Shown: piece by piece, positions 48,449 through 58,409 of the stretch | How the letters are laid out: each line of letters starts with the position of its first letter | Numbering within the stretch: position 1 is the stretch's first letter | From: Pedobacter suwonensis | Lineage (GTDB): Bacteria > Bacteroidota > Bacteroidia > Sphingobacteriales > Sphingobacteriaceae | Assembly (NCBI RefSeq): GCF_900111825.1 | Contig: NZ_FOJM01000004.1 | Location: 3,361 to 67,360, forward strand | Direction of reading: 5' to 3' | DNA length: 64,000 nucleotides | Notes under the pieces: model-generated | Seen by the model: only the letters and a program-made list of their open reading frames with translations | The model's database searches: none | Told to the model about the DNA's origin: nothing | Made by a program: the position numbers and the translations under genes

Positions 48449-51388
48449 ATGGATTACCAATTCAAAGAAATAGAACAAAAGTGGCAGAAATTTTGGGCAG
48501 ATCATCAAACATTTAAAGCCGAAAGCAATTCTGAGAAACCAAAATATTATGTGTTAGATATGTTCCCATATCCATCAGGAGCAGGTTTGCACGTTGGTCA
48601 CCCGCTGGGTTACATTGCATCAGATATTTTTTCAAGATACAAACGCCTTAAAGGCTTTAACGTATTGCATCCAATGGGATACGATTCATTCGGGTTACCT
48701 GCAGAGCAATACGCCATACAAACCGGTCAGCATCCAGCCATTACTACTGAGGCTAATATTGCAACCTACCGCCGTCAGTTAGACCAGATAGGTTTTTCTT
48801 TCGATTGGAGCAGGGAAGTGCGTACCAGCGAGCCATCATATTACAAGTGGACACAATGGATTTTTATGCAGTTGTTTAATTCCTGGTATAACATCGAAAA
48901 CGACAGGGCCGAGGACATTAGCACGCTGATCGAAAAATTTAATGCTTCTGGTACGGCTGACGTAAAGGCCGTATGTGATGATGACACCAGGGTATTTTTG
49001 CCAAGTGACTGGGCAACCTTTACTGAAGAAGAAAAACAGATTGAATTGCTAAAATACCGTTTAACCTATCTGCGTGAGAGTACGGTAAACTGGTGCCCTG
49101 CTTTAGGCACAGTTTTGGCAAATGACGAGGTTAAAGACGGCTTTTCTGAACGTGGCGGTTTTCCTGTTGAGCAAAAGAAAATGATGCAGTGGAGTATGCG
49201 TATTACGGCCTATTCTGATCGCCTTTTGCAAGGTTTGGATACCATTGATTGGCCTGAGCCAATTAAAGAAATGCAACGCAACTGGATCGGTAAAAGTGTT
49301 GGCGCATCTGTAAAGTTTGCAGTTGACAATTCGCAGTTGTCAGTTAAAGAAACTGGAAATTCAGAACCGAAAACTGAAAAATATATTGAGGTTTTTACCA
49401 CACGTGTAGATACCATTTTTGGCGTTTCGTACCTGGTTTTGGCTCCGGAACATGAGTGGGTTGCCGAATTGACCACACCAGAACAAAAAGAAGAAATTGA
49501 AAATTATATCGCTGTAACCAAAAAGAAATCGGAATTAGATCGTATGGCTGATACCAAAACGGTATCGGGTGCTTTTACGGGTACTTATGTGATTAATCCG
49601 GTAAGTGGCGAACGCGTGCAGTTGTGGATTGCCGATTACGTGCTGGCAGGGTATGGAACCGGTGCTGTGATGGGGGTCCCAAGCGGCGATCAACGCGACT
49701 GGTTATTTGCTAAACATTTCAATTTGCCGATTGTACAGATTTTAGATGCACAGAAAGATATCGATGTACAGGCAGATCCAACAAAAGAAGGAAGATACAT
49801 TAATTCTGGTTTTATTAACGGAATGGAGTACAAAGAGGCGGTTGCCTTTTTGAACAACTGGTTGGAAGAACGTGGTGCAGGCAAGGCAAAAGTAAACTTC
49901 CGTCAGCGTGATGCGATTTTTGGTCGCCAGCGTTACTGGGGTGAGCCTATTCCGGTTTACTTCAAAGATGGATTGCCTTATTTGGTTAAGGAAGAAGAAT
50001 TGCCATTGTTGCTTCCTGAAATTGATAAATATTTACCGACTGAAAGCGGCGGGCCGCCTTTGGCCAGGGCCGAAAACTGGTTGCCTGCTGATGGTGGACA
50101 TTACGAAATGAGTACCATGCCGGGCTGGGCCGGAAGCAGCTGGTACTGGTACCGTTATATGGATGCCAATAATGATGCTGAATTTGCCTCAAAAGAAGCA
50201 GTTGAATACTGGAAAGATGTGGATTTGTACATTGGTGGTTCTGAACATGCAACCGGCCACTTGTTGTACAGCCGTTTCTGGAATAAATTTTTGAAAGATT
50301 TGGGATATACCAAAGAAGAAGAGCCTTTCAAAAAGCTGATTAACCAGGGGATGATTCAGGGTAGGAGTAATTTTGTTTATAGGCTTTCAGTAAACGATAG
50401 TGAGGGTAGAATTAGGGATAGTTACTTTTTATCCCACACAATTTTTCAGCAGTATAAAAAAAGTAGTGATACAGAAAAACTAGAAGCTTTAAAGCTTTGG
50501 TTTATTGATTATAATGAGACTGATAATCTTTCAATTGTTCCGCTGCATGTAGACGTAAATATTGTGAATAATGATGTTTTAAATATCGATAAATTTAAAA
50601 ATTGGAGATCTGATTTTGTAGATGCTAAATTCATTTATGAAGATGGTACAAATTCCAAATTCGTAGACAACGGACTTTACATCTGCGGTGTTGAGGTAGA
50701 AAAAATGTCGAAATCAAAATTCAACGTAGTTAATCCCGATGATTTGATCGACCGTTATGGTGCCGATACGTTGCGTATGTACGAAATGTTTTTGGGGCCT
50801 TTGGAGCAGAGCAAACCCTGGAATACCAATGGAATTGAAGGCGTATTTAAATTCCTGCGTAAATTCTGGAGATTATTCCACAATGAGGCATGGGAATTCA
50901 CCGTATCTGATGCTGAACCTACCAAAGCAGAATTAAAATCATTGCACAAAATCATTAAAAAGGTACAGGATGATATTGAGCGTTTTTCGTTCAACACTTC
51001 TGTATCAAGTTTTATGATTGCGGTAAATGAATTAACAGATCTGAAATGCAAAAACCACCAGATTTTGCAAGACATGGTGATTATTCTTTCACCATATGCG
51101 CCGCATATCTGCGAAGAACTTTGGGTATTATTGGGTAACGAAGCGGGAACTTTATCATATGCTGCCTTCCCAACATTTAAGCCTGAGTATTTAGTAGAAG
51201 ATGAGTTTGCTTATCCGGTTTCTATTAACGGTAAAATGAAAATGAACCTGAATTTGAGCTTAACATTAGCACAACCAGAAGTAGAAAGCATTTTATTGGC
51301 TGATGAGCAATTCCAGAAATTTTTAGATGGAAAGCCAACTAAAAAAATCATTTTCGTTAAAGGAAAAATTATTAATGTAGTGGTTTAA
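48449..51388 (+). CDS. leuS: Leucyl-tRNA synthetase
   Basis: Class I aminoacyl-tRNA synthetase charging tRNA-Leu. HIGH-type motif in GAGLHVGHPLGYIASDIF, the editing domain between about 290 and 500, GRQRYWGEPIPVYF, and the KMSKS loop VEKMSKSKFN near residue 751. 979 residues exceeds the usual 920-950 of relatives. Two candidate insertions explain this: NSQLSVKETGNSEPKTEK near residue 293, which coincides with a DNA repeat (49324-49380), and a polar AT-rich segment of about 45 residues around 645-700 in the already variable part before LHVDVNIVNNDVLNID. The core is intact. A bidirectional terminator follows. Confidence 0.96.
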   Translation: MDYQFKEIEQKWQKFWADHQTFKAESNSEKPKYYVLDMFPYPSGAGLHVGHPLGYIASDIFSRYKRLKGFNVLHPMGYDSFGLPAEQYAIQTGQHPAITTEANIATYRRQLDQIGFSFDWSREVRTSEPSYYKWTQWIFMQLFNSWYNIENDRAEDISTLIEKFNASGTADVKAVCDDDTRVFLPSDWATFTEEEKQIELLKYRLTYLRESTVNWCPALGTVLANDEVKDGFSERGGFPVEQKKMMQWSMRITAYSDRLLQGLDTIDWPEPIKEMQRNWIGKSVGASVKFAVDNSQLSVKETGNSEPKTEKYIEVFTTRVDTIFGVSYLVLAPEHEWVAELTTPEQKEEIENYIAVTKKKSELDRMADTKTVSGAFTGTYVINPVSGERVQLWIADYVLAGYGTGAVMGVPSGDQRDWLFAKHFNLPIVQILDAQKDIDVQADPTKEGRYINSGFINGMEYKEAVAFLNNWLEERGAGKAKVNFRQRDAIFGRQRYWGEPIPVYFKDGLPYLVKEEELPLLLPEIDKYLPTESGGPPLARAENWLPADGGHYEMSTMPGWAGSSWYWYRYMDANNDAEFASKEAVEYWKDVDLYIGGSEHATGHLLYSRFWNKFLKDLGYTKEEEPFKKLINQGMIQGRSNFVYRLSVNDSEGRIRDSYFLSHTIFQQYKKSSDTEKLEALKLWFIDYNETDNLSIVPLHVDVNIVNNDVLNIDKFKNWRSDFVDAKFIYEDGTNSKFVDNGLYICGVEVEKMSKSKFNVVNPDDLIDRYGADTLRMYEMFLGPLEQSKPWNTNGIEGVFKFLRKFWRLFHNEAWEFTVSDAEPTKAELKSLHKIIKKVQDDIERFSFNTSVSSFMIAVNELTDLKCKNHQILQDMVIILSPYAPHICEELWVLLGNEAGTLSYAAFPTFKPEYLVEDEFAYPVSINGKMKMNLNLSLTLAQPEVESILLADEQFQKFLDGKPTKKIIFVKGKIINVVV
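49318..49380. repeat. In-frame repeat insertion in leuS
   Basis: agttgacaa and ttgtcagtt face each other around ttcgcag (tgacaa/ttgtca perfect), then a run of ctgaaa-type words. The reading frame stays open. Words like this (agttgtcagtt) are typical of intergenic repeats. Confidence 0.5.
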
Positions 51389-51450
51389 AGGTAGAAGGCG
51401 GAAGGTAATAGGGTGGAAGGTTTTCCTTGCGCTTGCCTAAACTAAAAATA

Positions 51451-51487
51451 TAAAAACCCGGGTTACGTTTCGTAATCCGGGTTTATT
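51451..51487. terminator. Bidirectional terminator between leuS and the helicase gene
   Basis: Stem aaacccgggttacg / cgtaatccgggttt with one G-U pair around a tight loop; A-run before and T-run after allow both convergent genes to end here. Flanked by inverted purine-rich words ggtagaaggcggaagg (51389-51404) and ccttccagccttctacc (51541-51557). Confidence 0.88.
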
Positions 51488-51574
51488 TTTATAAGCCTAA
51501 CGCTGTCAAGGCTGTGGGTTTTAAGCCTTATGCCTTCTACCTTCCAGCCTTCTACCTTCCAGCCCTCTGCCTCA

Positions 51575-52873
51575 CTAATCTCTCTTCCTTCTGTTTCCGC
51601 CAAATCTCCTGTTATTGCTCGCATTACGGGGTTTGCCGCTCATATTGCCATCGCCACCTTTTTTAGCGCCACCACCACCTTTAGATTGGGCTTGCGGTTT
51701 ACGTTTTACCTGGTTTTTGGCTAACATATTTTCCCAGCTTAACGGATAAGGATGATCATCAACAACTGGAAGCGTAATTTTAATCAGTTTCTGAATATCC
51801 AGCAGGTATTCGTTTTCTTCAGCATCACAGAACGAAATGGCAATACCATTTGCGCCTGCGCGGCCCGTACGGCCAATCCGGTGAACATAAGATTCAGGAA
51901 TGTTTGGTAATTCAAAATTGAACACATGCGACAGCTGATCAATATCAATACCACGGGCGGCAATATCGGTGGCAACCAAAACGCGGATTTTCCTATCCTT
52001 AAAATCTGTCAATGCCCTTTGTCTGGCATTTTGCGATTTATTGCCGTGTATAGCCGCCGCTTTGATCCCGGCATGGCCTAAATCCTTAACAATACGGTCT
52101 GCACCATGTTTGGTACGCGTAAAAACCAGGGCTGTCTGGATATTTTTATCTTCAAGAAGATGGATCAATAATTTCTTCTTATCTGGTTTGTCTACAAAAT
52201 AAACCGATTGCACAATGGTTTCGGCTGTAGAAGAAATCGGAGTCACTTCTACTTTCGTCGGACTGGATAAGATGGTATTGGCCAATTTCTGGATTTCATC
52301 TGGCATGGTTGCCGAGAAAAATAAGGTCTGGCGTTTGGCAGGCAATTTAGCCACTACTCTTTTCACATCGTGGATAAAGCCCATATCCAACATTCTGTCA
52401 GCTTCATCCAAAACGAACAGCTCGATCGTATTCAGGTTAATAAAGCCTTGGTTCATTAAATCGAGTAAACGGCCAGGAGTGGCCACCAGAATATCAACTC
52501 CTTTTTTCAATGCCTCTACCTGCGAGAACTGGTTTACGCCACCAAAAATTACCAAATGGCGAAGGTTTAAATTTTTGCCATAGGCTTTAAAGCTTTCCTC
52601 AATCTGGATAGCCAGTTCGCGGGTTGGTGTTAACACCAATGCCTTGATATTTTTGGTTGCCTTGGTATTGATGTGTTTTTCGTGCAGTAACTGCAGCATC
52701 GGAATGGCAAAAGCAGCCGTTTTTCCGGTACCGGTTTGCGCGCAACCCAATAAATCTTTGCCTTTTAATATGGTTGGGATGGATTGCTCCTGTATGGGTG
52801 TTGGTTGTGAATAACCTTCGGTCTCAAGCGCCTTTAAAATTGGCTCAATGAGGTTTAATTCTTTGAATAACAT
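51575..52873 (-). CDS. DEAD-box RNA helicase (RhlE-type)
   Basis: ATP-dependent RNA helicase, 432 residues. Q motif TPIQEQSIPTIL, Walker A AQTGTGKT (residues 45-52), PTRELAIQ, VLDEADRMLDMGF, SAT and the C-terminal HRIGRTGRAG. After residue 375 a basic glycine/asparagine-rich tail (KGGGGAKKGGDGNMSGKPRN) follows, common in RhlE-like helicases and probably RNA-binding. Likely acts in ribosome assembly or cold adaptation; the precise subgroup is inferred. Confidence 0.93.
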   Translation of the reverse strand: MLFKELNLIEPILKALETEGYSQPTPIQEQSIPTILKGKDLLGCAQTGTGKTAAFAIPMLQLLHEKHINTKATKNIKALVLTPTRELAIQIEESFKAYGKNLNLRHLVIFGGVNQFSQVEALKKGVDILVATPGRLLDLMNQGFINLNTIELFVLDEADRMLDMGFIHDVKRVVAKLPAKRQTLFFSATMPDEIQKLANTILSSPTKVEVTPISSTAETIVQSVYFVDKPDKKKLLIHLLEDKNIQTALVFTRTKHGADRIVKDLGHAGIKAAAIHGNKSQNARQRALTDFKDRKIRVLVATDIAARGIDIDQLSHVFNFELPNIPESYVHRIGRTGRAGANGIAISFCDAEENEYLLDIQKLIKITLPVVDDHPYPLSWENMLAKNQVKRKPQAQSKGGGGAKKGGDGNMSGKPRNASNNRRFGGNRRKRD

Positions 52874-53249
52874 GTATGTTTTTTATAATTTATCGAAGAA
52901 GCTAGAACAATCAAATTGTTGAAGGACTAACTTGCGGAGAGAATATGCCATTCAGAATGGCAAGCCCTTATTCCTGCTTCAGCGACAAAGATACGAAAAA
53001 AAGTGCCATTAGTATATTTTATGGTAAATCTGATCTGAATCTTGATTATCATACAATTTATGTTTTTAAATATTACATATAATAATTTTTACACAGTATT
53101 TTCGGATTTTTAATTTGTAGTATAATTATTTTTATATGTATATTTATTATTATTTAAGTGTATTTTTTACACTAATGATTACTGGCTTTGAAAATACCAT
53201 TATGTAAACTATAAATTAAACAAGTTAAAACCTATCTAGCCAATTACCT

Positions 53250-53345
53250 ATGAGAAAAAAACTACTTACCCGCAGAAGAAATCCATTCTTCTTCCATACC
53301 TGCCTTTTTTTGAAATTATCCCAACCGGGCGGATGGACTTTATAA
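53250..53345 (+). other. Possible 31-residue leader peptide or relic of a susC start
   Basis: Encodes MRKKLLTRRRNPFFFHTCLF followed by 11 more residues and TAA. The arginine/lysine start with a short hydrophobic part resembles the N-terminus of some SusC proteins, but no signal peptide is completed. It ends 26 bases before the hairpin, the layout of a transcription-attenuation leader. Confidence 0.3.
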
Positions 53346-53370
53346 ATGCTTCATCGTGAGCTGATTAAAA

Positions 53371-53415
53371 TAAACCGATGCTACTGGGCTTATTAAGCCA
53401 GGTCGCATCGGTTTA
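53371..53415 (+). promoter_or_regulatory. Hairpin in the third susC leader
   Basis: Outer stem taaaccgatgc / gcatcggttta, 11 bases perfect, with an inner imperfect stem around ggcttattaagcc. No T-run follows, so it looks like an mRNA structure (stability or regulation) rather than a terminator; 36 bases before the ATG. Confidence 0.55.
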
Positions 53416-53450
53416 TAAATACGCATTATTTAACTAATCAATATAAACCT

Positions 53451-56400
53451 ATGAAACAAAATTTATTCTGTATCAGGAGGGGGTTTCTTCTCTTGTGTTT
53501 AGGGATGTTATTTGCACTTGGTGCAATGGCCCAAACAAAAATCACTGGTAAAGTTATTGCAAGTGATGACAAATTACCCGTTGTTGGTGCAACCATCAAA
53601 ATTAAGAATGGAACCGGAGGCACAACTACAGATGCCAACGGAACATTTTCTTTAAATGCAAAGCCTACTGATGTATTGGTGATTTCATTTATTGGATATG
53701 GAGGTAAGGAGGTAACGGTAGGCTCTCAAACCAGTATTACGGTTATTTTGCAGGCCGAAAACAACAATTTAACCGAAGTAGTGGTTACCGGTTACTCTGC
53801 TCAGAGAAAAAAAGATTTAACTGGTGCCGTTGCAGTAGTAAGCATGGATTTACTAAAAGCCCAACCTGCTGCAAGTGCTGTAGAGGCACTTCAGGGTAAA
53901 GCAACAGGGGTGCAGATTGTAAATGACGGTGCGCCCGGCTCCACACCACAAATCAGAATCAGGGGTAACAGTACCATTAATAACAACGACCCGCTTTATG
54001 TGATTGACGGAGTGCCTTTTGAAGGAAAGTTATCCTGGCTTAACCAAAATGATATCGAAAGTATGCAGGTGCTTAAAGATGCATCTTCAGCTTCTATTTA
54101 TGGAGCACGTGCCAATAATGGTGTCGTAATTATCACTACAAAAAAAGGGATATCCGGTGCGCCAAAAATTACACTTGATTCTTACTATGGCACACAAGTG
54201 CCAAGGCGGAGCAGCTTTCCTGAAATGATGAATCCTCAGCAATATGCACAGTATGTATTTGATGGATACACCAATGCGGGCAAACCTGTTGCGGCGGGTA
54301 AAAACTATGGTTCGGGTGCTACGCCGGTGTTGCCCGAATATTTGGTGGCAGGTTTAAAACTTGGTCAGGATGTTACGGCGGCAGACGCAGACCCTGCCAA
54401 ATATAATTACAGTCGTGATCCGAATTTATTTTACCAGATTACAAAGGCCAATAAAGAAGGTACCAATTGGTTTAGGGAAATTACGCAGGCTGCGCCTGTT
54501 CAAAATTATCAGCTTAGTGCTTCAGGTGGCGGAGAAAATGCAACTTATGCCATTAGTGCGGGATACCTGAATCAAAAAGGCACGATAAAGTATACTGATT
54601 TTAAACGTTATAGTTTTAGATCCAATACCGGGATTTCTGCGTTTAATAAACGTGTACGTTTTGGAGAGAATGTCCAGTATAGTTATACTGAAGGTTACGG
54701 ATTCGGGGTTAACCCGAATACCCCAGGTGGTTACCAGGATCAGGGAAGTGCGCTAGGCTGGGCATACCGGATCCCTACCATTATCCCGGTTTATGATATT
54801 GCCGGAAACTTTGCCGGTAGTCGGGGTAGCCAGTTAGGTAATGCAGAAAACCCGCTTGCCTTTTTATACAGGGCAAAAGACAATATCAATAAAAACAATT
54901 TCTTTTTTGGTAATATTTTTGGCGAGGGCGATATCATTCCCGGTTTGGTATTAAAAACTAATTTTGGTATACGTTATGAAAACTATAATGGTTTATCTAT
55001 GCGTTATCCGAACCTCGAATTTTCTGAAGGTAATAATTCAAACAATTTGAATGAATATCAGGGATATAATACGGAATGGACCTGGACAAATACCTTAAAT
55101 TATACTAAAGTAATTAATGAAGAGCACAAAATAAGTGCATTAATCGGCACGGAGGCGATCAGGTCGAGATCCAGACAACTGAATGGAGGCCGGAATGATT
55201 TCTTTCTTTTAGGGAATCCTGATTATTATTACCTGACTACTGGTTCTTCAAACATTAACAACTCCAGTACCGGAGCAGTAGGTTCATTATTTTCCGTATT
55301 TGGTAAACTCGATTATTCGTTTAAAGACCGCTACCTGGCTAGTTTCACTATCCGTCGGGATGGTTCATCTAACTTTGGAGAGGCCAATAAATATGGTAAT
55401 TTTCCAGCGGTTAGTGCCGGATGGCGAGTATCTGAAGAGGAATTTATGAAGGGCATTAAATGGATTACGGATTTAAAACTTCGGGGCGGATACGGAGAAA
55501 CCGGTAACCAGCGGATACCACCATATAACTACATGAACAGGTACGAAAGTTCTATTGCCAATGCTGCCTATGCAGTTGGCGGTGGAAATGGCCTTACCAC
55601 TGGTGTGCGCCAAAATGCTTATCAAAACCCCGATATCAAATGGGAAGCGGTAAAATCTTTAAATATCGGTCTTGATTTTACCCTATGGGGCGGAGCTATT
55701 GATGGATCGGTTGATTGGTATAACAAAAAAACAACTGATATGCTTTATCCTGTGCCATTACCATCAAGTGTAGTTGGTTTAGGAAGTTCGCCATTCGTAA
55801 ACATTGGCGATATGAGCAATAAAGGGGTTGAATTTAATGTGGCTTATCATTATGGAAGAAATGCGGATAGCCCTTTTAAATTTGACGTTGGTTTAAATTT
55901 TTCAAAAAACAACAATGAAATTGTAAAGCTGGCACCAGGCATTTTTAACCAGGTATATGGTAATTACAGGAGTTTACAAACCAGTGTACTACAGGAAGGT
56001 TCACCTCTTGGTTCATTTTTTGGCTATAAAACAGCGGGAATTTATCAGAGTACAGCCGATATCCAAAATAATCCCTCTTATGCTGGTGCAAGGGTAGGTG
56101 GCTTACGTTATCAGGATATTAATGGTGACGGAGTAATTGATCCGAAAGATCGCACCATAATTGGAAATCCAAATCCTGATTTCACCTATGGGATAAACCT
56201 AAATGCATCTTACAAAAACTTCGATATTTCTGCTTTCTTATATGGTGTGCAGGGAAATGACATTTTTGAGGCTACCCGTTATTTTACCGATTTTCCTTCC
56301 TTTGATGGTGCAAAAAGTGTTAGATTACTTAATGCATGGAGTCCAACCAATACCTCAAGTCTGATTCCATCTTCTTATGCAGGTGCTTCAGATCTGGAGT

Positions 56401-56681
56401 TTGCATCTTCAAGCTATTACATCCAGAAAGGAAGCTTTTTGAGATTGAAAAATTTACAAATTGGCTATTCTATCCCAACAGCAAAAGTTTTTGGTCAAAA
56501 TTCCGGTATCAGTAAATTAAGGGTATATGTTAGTACAAGTAACTTATTTACCATTACAAAATATACAGGCCTGGATCCGGAGATCAGTCAGATTGTAGAC
56601 ACTTTTACTGCTCCGGGAGTAGATCAAGGGGTTTATCCGTCACCACGTCAATTTTTAATCGGTATTAATGTTGGATTTTAA
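53451..56681 (+). CDS. SusC/RagA-type TonB-dependent outer-membrane transporter (pair 3)
   Basis: Third SusC-like importer, 1076 residues. Signal peptide about residues 1-25 (LGAMA before Q), carboxypeptidase-regulatory-like domain (ITGKVIASDDKLPVVGATIK), plug with GARANNGVVIITTKKG, barrel ending FLIGINVGF. No STN domain. No carbohydrate enzymes or regulator adjoin it and no LacI operator lies upstream, so it belongs to another regulon. The substrate cannot be inferred. Confidence 0.94.
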   Translation: MKQNLFCIRRGFLLLCLGMLFALGAMAQTKITGKVIASDDKLPVVGATIKIKNGTGGTTTDANGTFSLNAKPTDVLVISFIGYGGKEVTVGSQTSITVILQAENNNLTEVVVTGYSAQRKKDLTGAVAVVSMDLLKAQPAASAVEALQGKATGVQIVNDGAPGSTPQIRIRGNSTINNNDPLYVIDGVPFEGKLSWLNQNDIESMQVLKDASSASIYGARANNGVVIITTKKGISGAPKITLDSYYGTQVPRRSSFPEMMNPQQYAQYVFDGYTNAGKPVAAGKNYGSGATPVLPEYLVAGLKLGQDVTAADADPAKYNYSRDPNLFYQITKANKEGTNWFREITQAAPVQNYQLSASGGGENATYAISAGYLNQKGTIKYTDFKRYSFRSNTGISAFNKRVRFGENVQYSYTEGYGFGVNPNTPGGYQDQGSALGWAYRIPTIIPVYDIAGNFAGSRGSQLGNAENPLAFLYRAKDNINKNNFFFGNIFGEGDIIPGLVLKTNFGIRYENYNGLSMRYPNLEFSEGNNSNNLNEYQGYNTEWTWTNTLNYTKVINEEHKISALIGTEAIRSRSRQLNGGRNDFFLLGNPDYYYLTTGSSNINNSSTGAVGSLFSVFGKLDYSFKDRYLASFTIRRDGSSNFGEANKYGNFPAVSAGWRVSEEEFMKGIKWITDLKLRGGYGETGNQRIPPYNYMNRYESSIANAAYAVGGGNGLTTGVRQNAYQNPDIKWEAVKSLNIGLDFTLWGGAIDGSVDWYNKKTTDMLYPVPLPSSVVGLGSSPFVNIGDMSNKGVEFNVAYHYGRNADSPFKFDVGLNFSKNNNEIVKLAPGIFNQVYGNYRSLQTSVLQEGSPLGSFFGYKTAGIYQSTADIQNNPSYAGARVGGLRYQDINGDGVIDPKDRTIIGNPNPDFTYGINLNASYKNFDISAFLYGVQGNDIFEATRYFTDFPSFDGAKSVRLLNAWSPTNTSSLIPSSYAGASDLEFASSSYYIQKGSFLRLKNLQIGYSIPTAKVFGQNSGISKLRVYVSTSNLFTITKYTGLDPEISQIVDTFTAPGVDQGVYPSPRQFLIGINVGF

Positions 56682-56696
56682 TTAAAAGATATCAAG

Positions 56697-58409
56697 ATGA
56701 AACATATAAAATATATTCTTCTTTCCTTATTAATTTGTATTACGTTTTCATGCAAGAAGGAATTTTTAACAGTTCAGCCTCAAGGTCAACTCTCAGAAGA
56801 CCAGCTGATGAGCCAGGATGGAGTTGAGGGGCTTTTAATAGGTGCTTATGGTTTGTTAAATGGTAATGTGAATGGTACCTGGGGCAATTATGGTGCTGCA
56901 CCGAGTCAATGGTTATTTGGCGAAGTCGCCTCAGATAATGCACATAAAGGAAGTAGCACAGGTGATCAGCCTCCAATGAACGCAATTGAACAGCATTCGC
57001 CAACCAGCACAAACGATAACTTATCAAATCTCTGGGACCGGTGTTTTGAAGGAATCCAGCGTTGTAACAGTACACTAAGGGTTTTAGCGAGTTTGCAAGC
57101 CGGAGGCGGTTCAGGTAAATTTAGTGATGCCCGTGCAAAGGAAATCCAGGGAGAAGCCAGATTACTGCGTGCACATTATTATTTCTTTTTGGTACGGGTA
57201 TTTAAATCAGTACCTTATGTTACAGAAGCGAGCAATGGTACTTTTGTTCCAAATGATAAGGATATTTATCCTAATATTATAGCCGATCTTCAATATGCTG
57301 TAGCTAATTTAAGTACAACCAAACCCAAAAACCAAAAAGGAAGGGTTGATAAATATGCCGCCCAGGCTTATCTGGGGAAAGTTTATCTATACCAGAAAAA
57401 ATATACTGAAGCCTACGATCTATTAAATGCGGTAATTTTGGCCAAGGCAGATTTAACCACAATGCCTTATTCAGATAATTTCGACATTACCAAAGAGGAC
57501 GGACCAGAAACGATTATGGCTGTTGAACATTCGGTTGGAACAGATGGTACAAGCGGAGATAATGGGAACGTTGGCGATATGCTTAATTTTCCCTATGGTA
57601 ATGCACCAATTAACTGCTGTGGCTTCTTTCAACCTTCCATTGATTTAGCCAACTCTTTTAAAGTAAGTACTTTAGGCCTGCCATTGCTGGATGGAAGCTA
57701 TCGCAATAATCCATATCAATCTGATTTGGGCTTGACTGGTTCAGCTAAAGATAATTATGTGGTAGATAAAACGCTACCTTTAGATCCTAGAATTGAATCT
57801 ACCATAGGAAGAAGGGGCGTTCCCTACCGTGACTGGGGTTTAATGGCAGGCGATACCTGGATTCGTGATTCCAGCAACGGAGGCCCCTTTATCGCTGTTA
57901 AAAATACCATTGATATTGCCCAGCTAACCAGCGGAACCGCACCGGGTGCTACCAATGTGAGCGGATTAAATGTGAATCTGATTCGTTTAGGCGATGTTTA
58001 TTTAATGGCTGCAGAATGTGCAGTAGAAAAAGGCGATTTAAGCAGGGCTTTAACGCTGGTAAATGCCGTAAGAGCACGTGCCGCTAAAATAACGCCACAA
58101 ACCATAAATGGAACGCCTGCAGCCGCATATAAAGTGAGTCAATACCCGGCATTTCCGGATGATACTTATGCCAGAAATGCCGTACGTTTCGAACGTAGGT
58201 TAGAGTTAGCTATGGAAGGACACCGGTTTTTTGATTTGGTAAGGTGGGGTATAGTAAAACAAACCCTTGAGAGTTATTTTGCTTTTGAAGGCGGGTATTT
58301 TAACTACCTGAAAGGAATTAGTATAGAAAGCCGAGATGAATATTTCCCTTTACCGCAGGATCAGATAGACAGGAGTAAGGGAACGTTAAAACAAAATACT
58401 GGATATTAG
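56697..58409 (+). CDS. SusD/RagB-type lipoprotein (pair 3)
   Basis: Partner of the third SusC, starting 15 bases after its stop. Signal sequence ends in the lipid-acceptor Cys of ITFSC. SusD helices are marked by GEARLLRAHYYFFLVRVFKS and the C-terminal RFERRLELAMEGHRFFDLVR with the tail KQNTGY. 570 residues, normal. A terminator follows. Confidence 0.93.
   Translation: MKHIKYILLSLLICITFSCKKEFLTVQPQGQLSEDQLMSQDGVEGLLIGAYGLLNGNVNGTWGNYGAAPSQWLFGEVASDNAHKGSSTGDQPPMNAIEQHSPTSTNDNLSNLWDRCFEGIQRCNSTLRVLASLQAGGGSGKFSDARAKEIQGEARLLRAHYYFFLVRVFKSVPYVTEASNGTFVPNDKDIYPNIIADLQYAVANLSTTKPKNQKGRVDKYAAQAYLGKVYLYQKKYTEAYDLLNAVILAKADLTTMPYSDNFDITKEDGPETIMAVEHSVGTDGTSGDNGNVGDMLNFPYGNAPINCCGFFQPSIDLANSFKVSTLGLPLLDGSYRNNPYQSDLGLTGSAKDNYVVDKTLPLDPRIESTIGRRGVPYRDWGLMAGDTWIRDSSNGGPFIAVKNTIDIAQLTSGTAPGATNVSGLNVNLIRLGDVYLMAAECAVEKGDLSRALTLVNAVRARAAKITPQTINGTPAAAYKVSQYPAFPDDTYARNAVRFERRLELAMEGHRFFDLVRWGIVKQTLESYFAFEGGYFNYLKGISIESRDEYFPLPQDQIDRSKGTLKQNTGY

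Larger units (their letters stand above)
52874..53450. other. AT-rich leader before the third susC gene
   Basis: Very AT-rich (especially 53030-53170). It contains a 31-codon open frame (53250-53345) and a hairpin (53371-53415) that directly precedes susC. No LacI operator motif is present. Confidence 0.55.
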
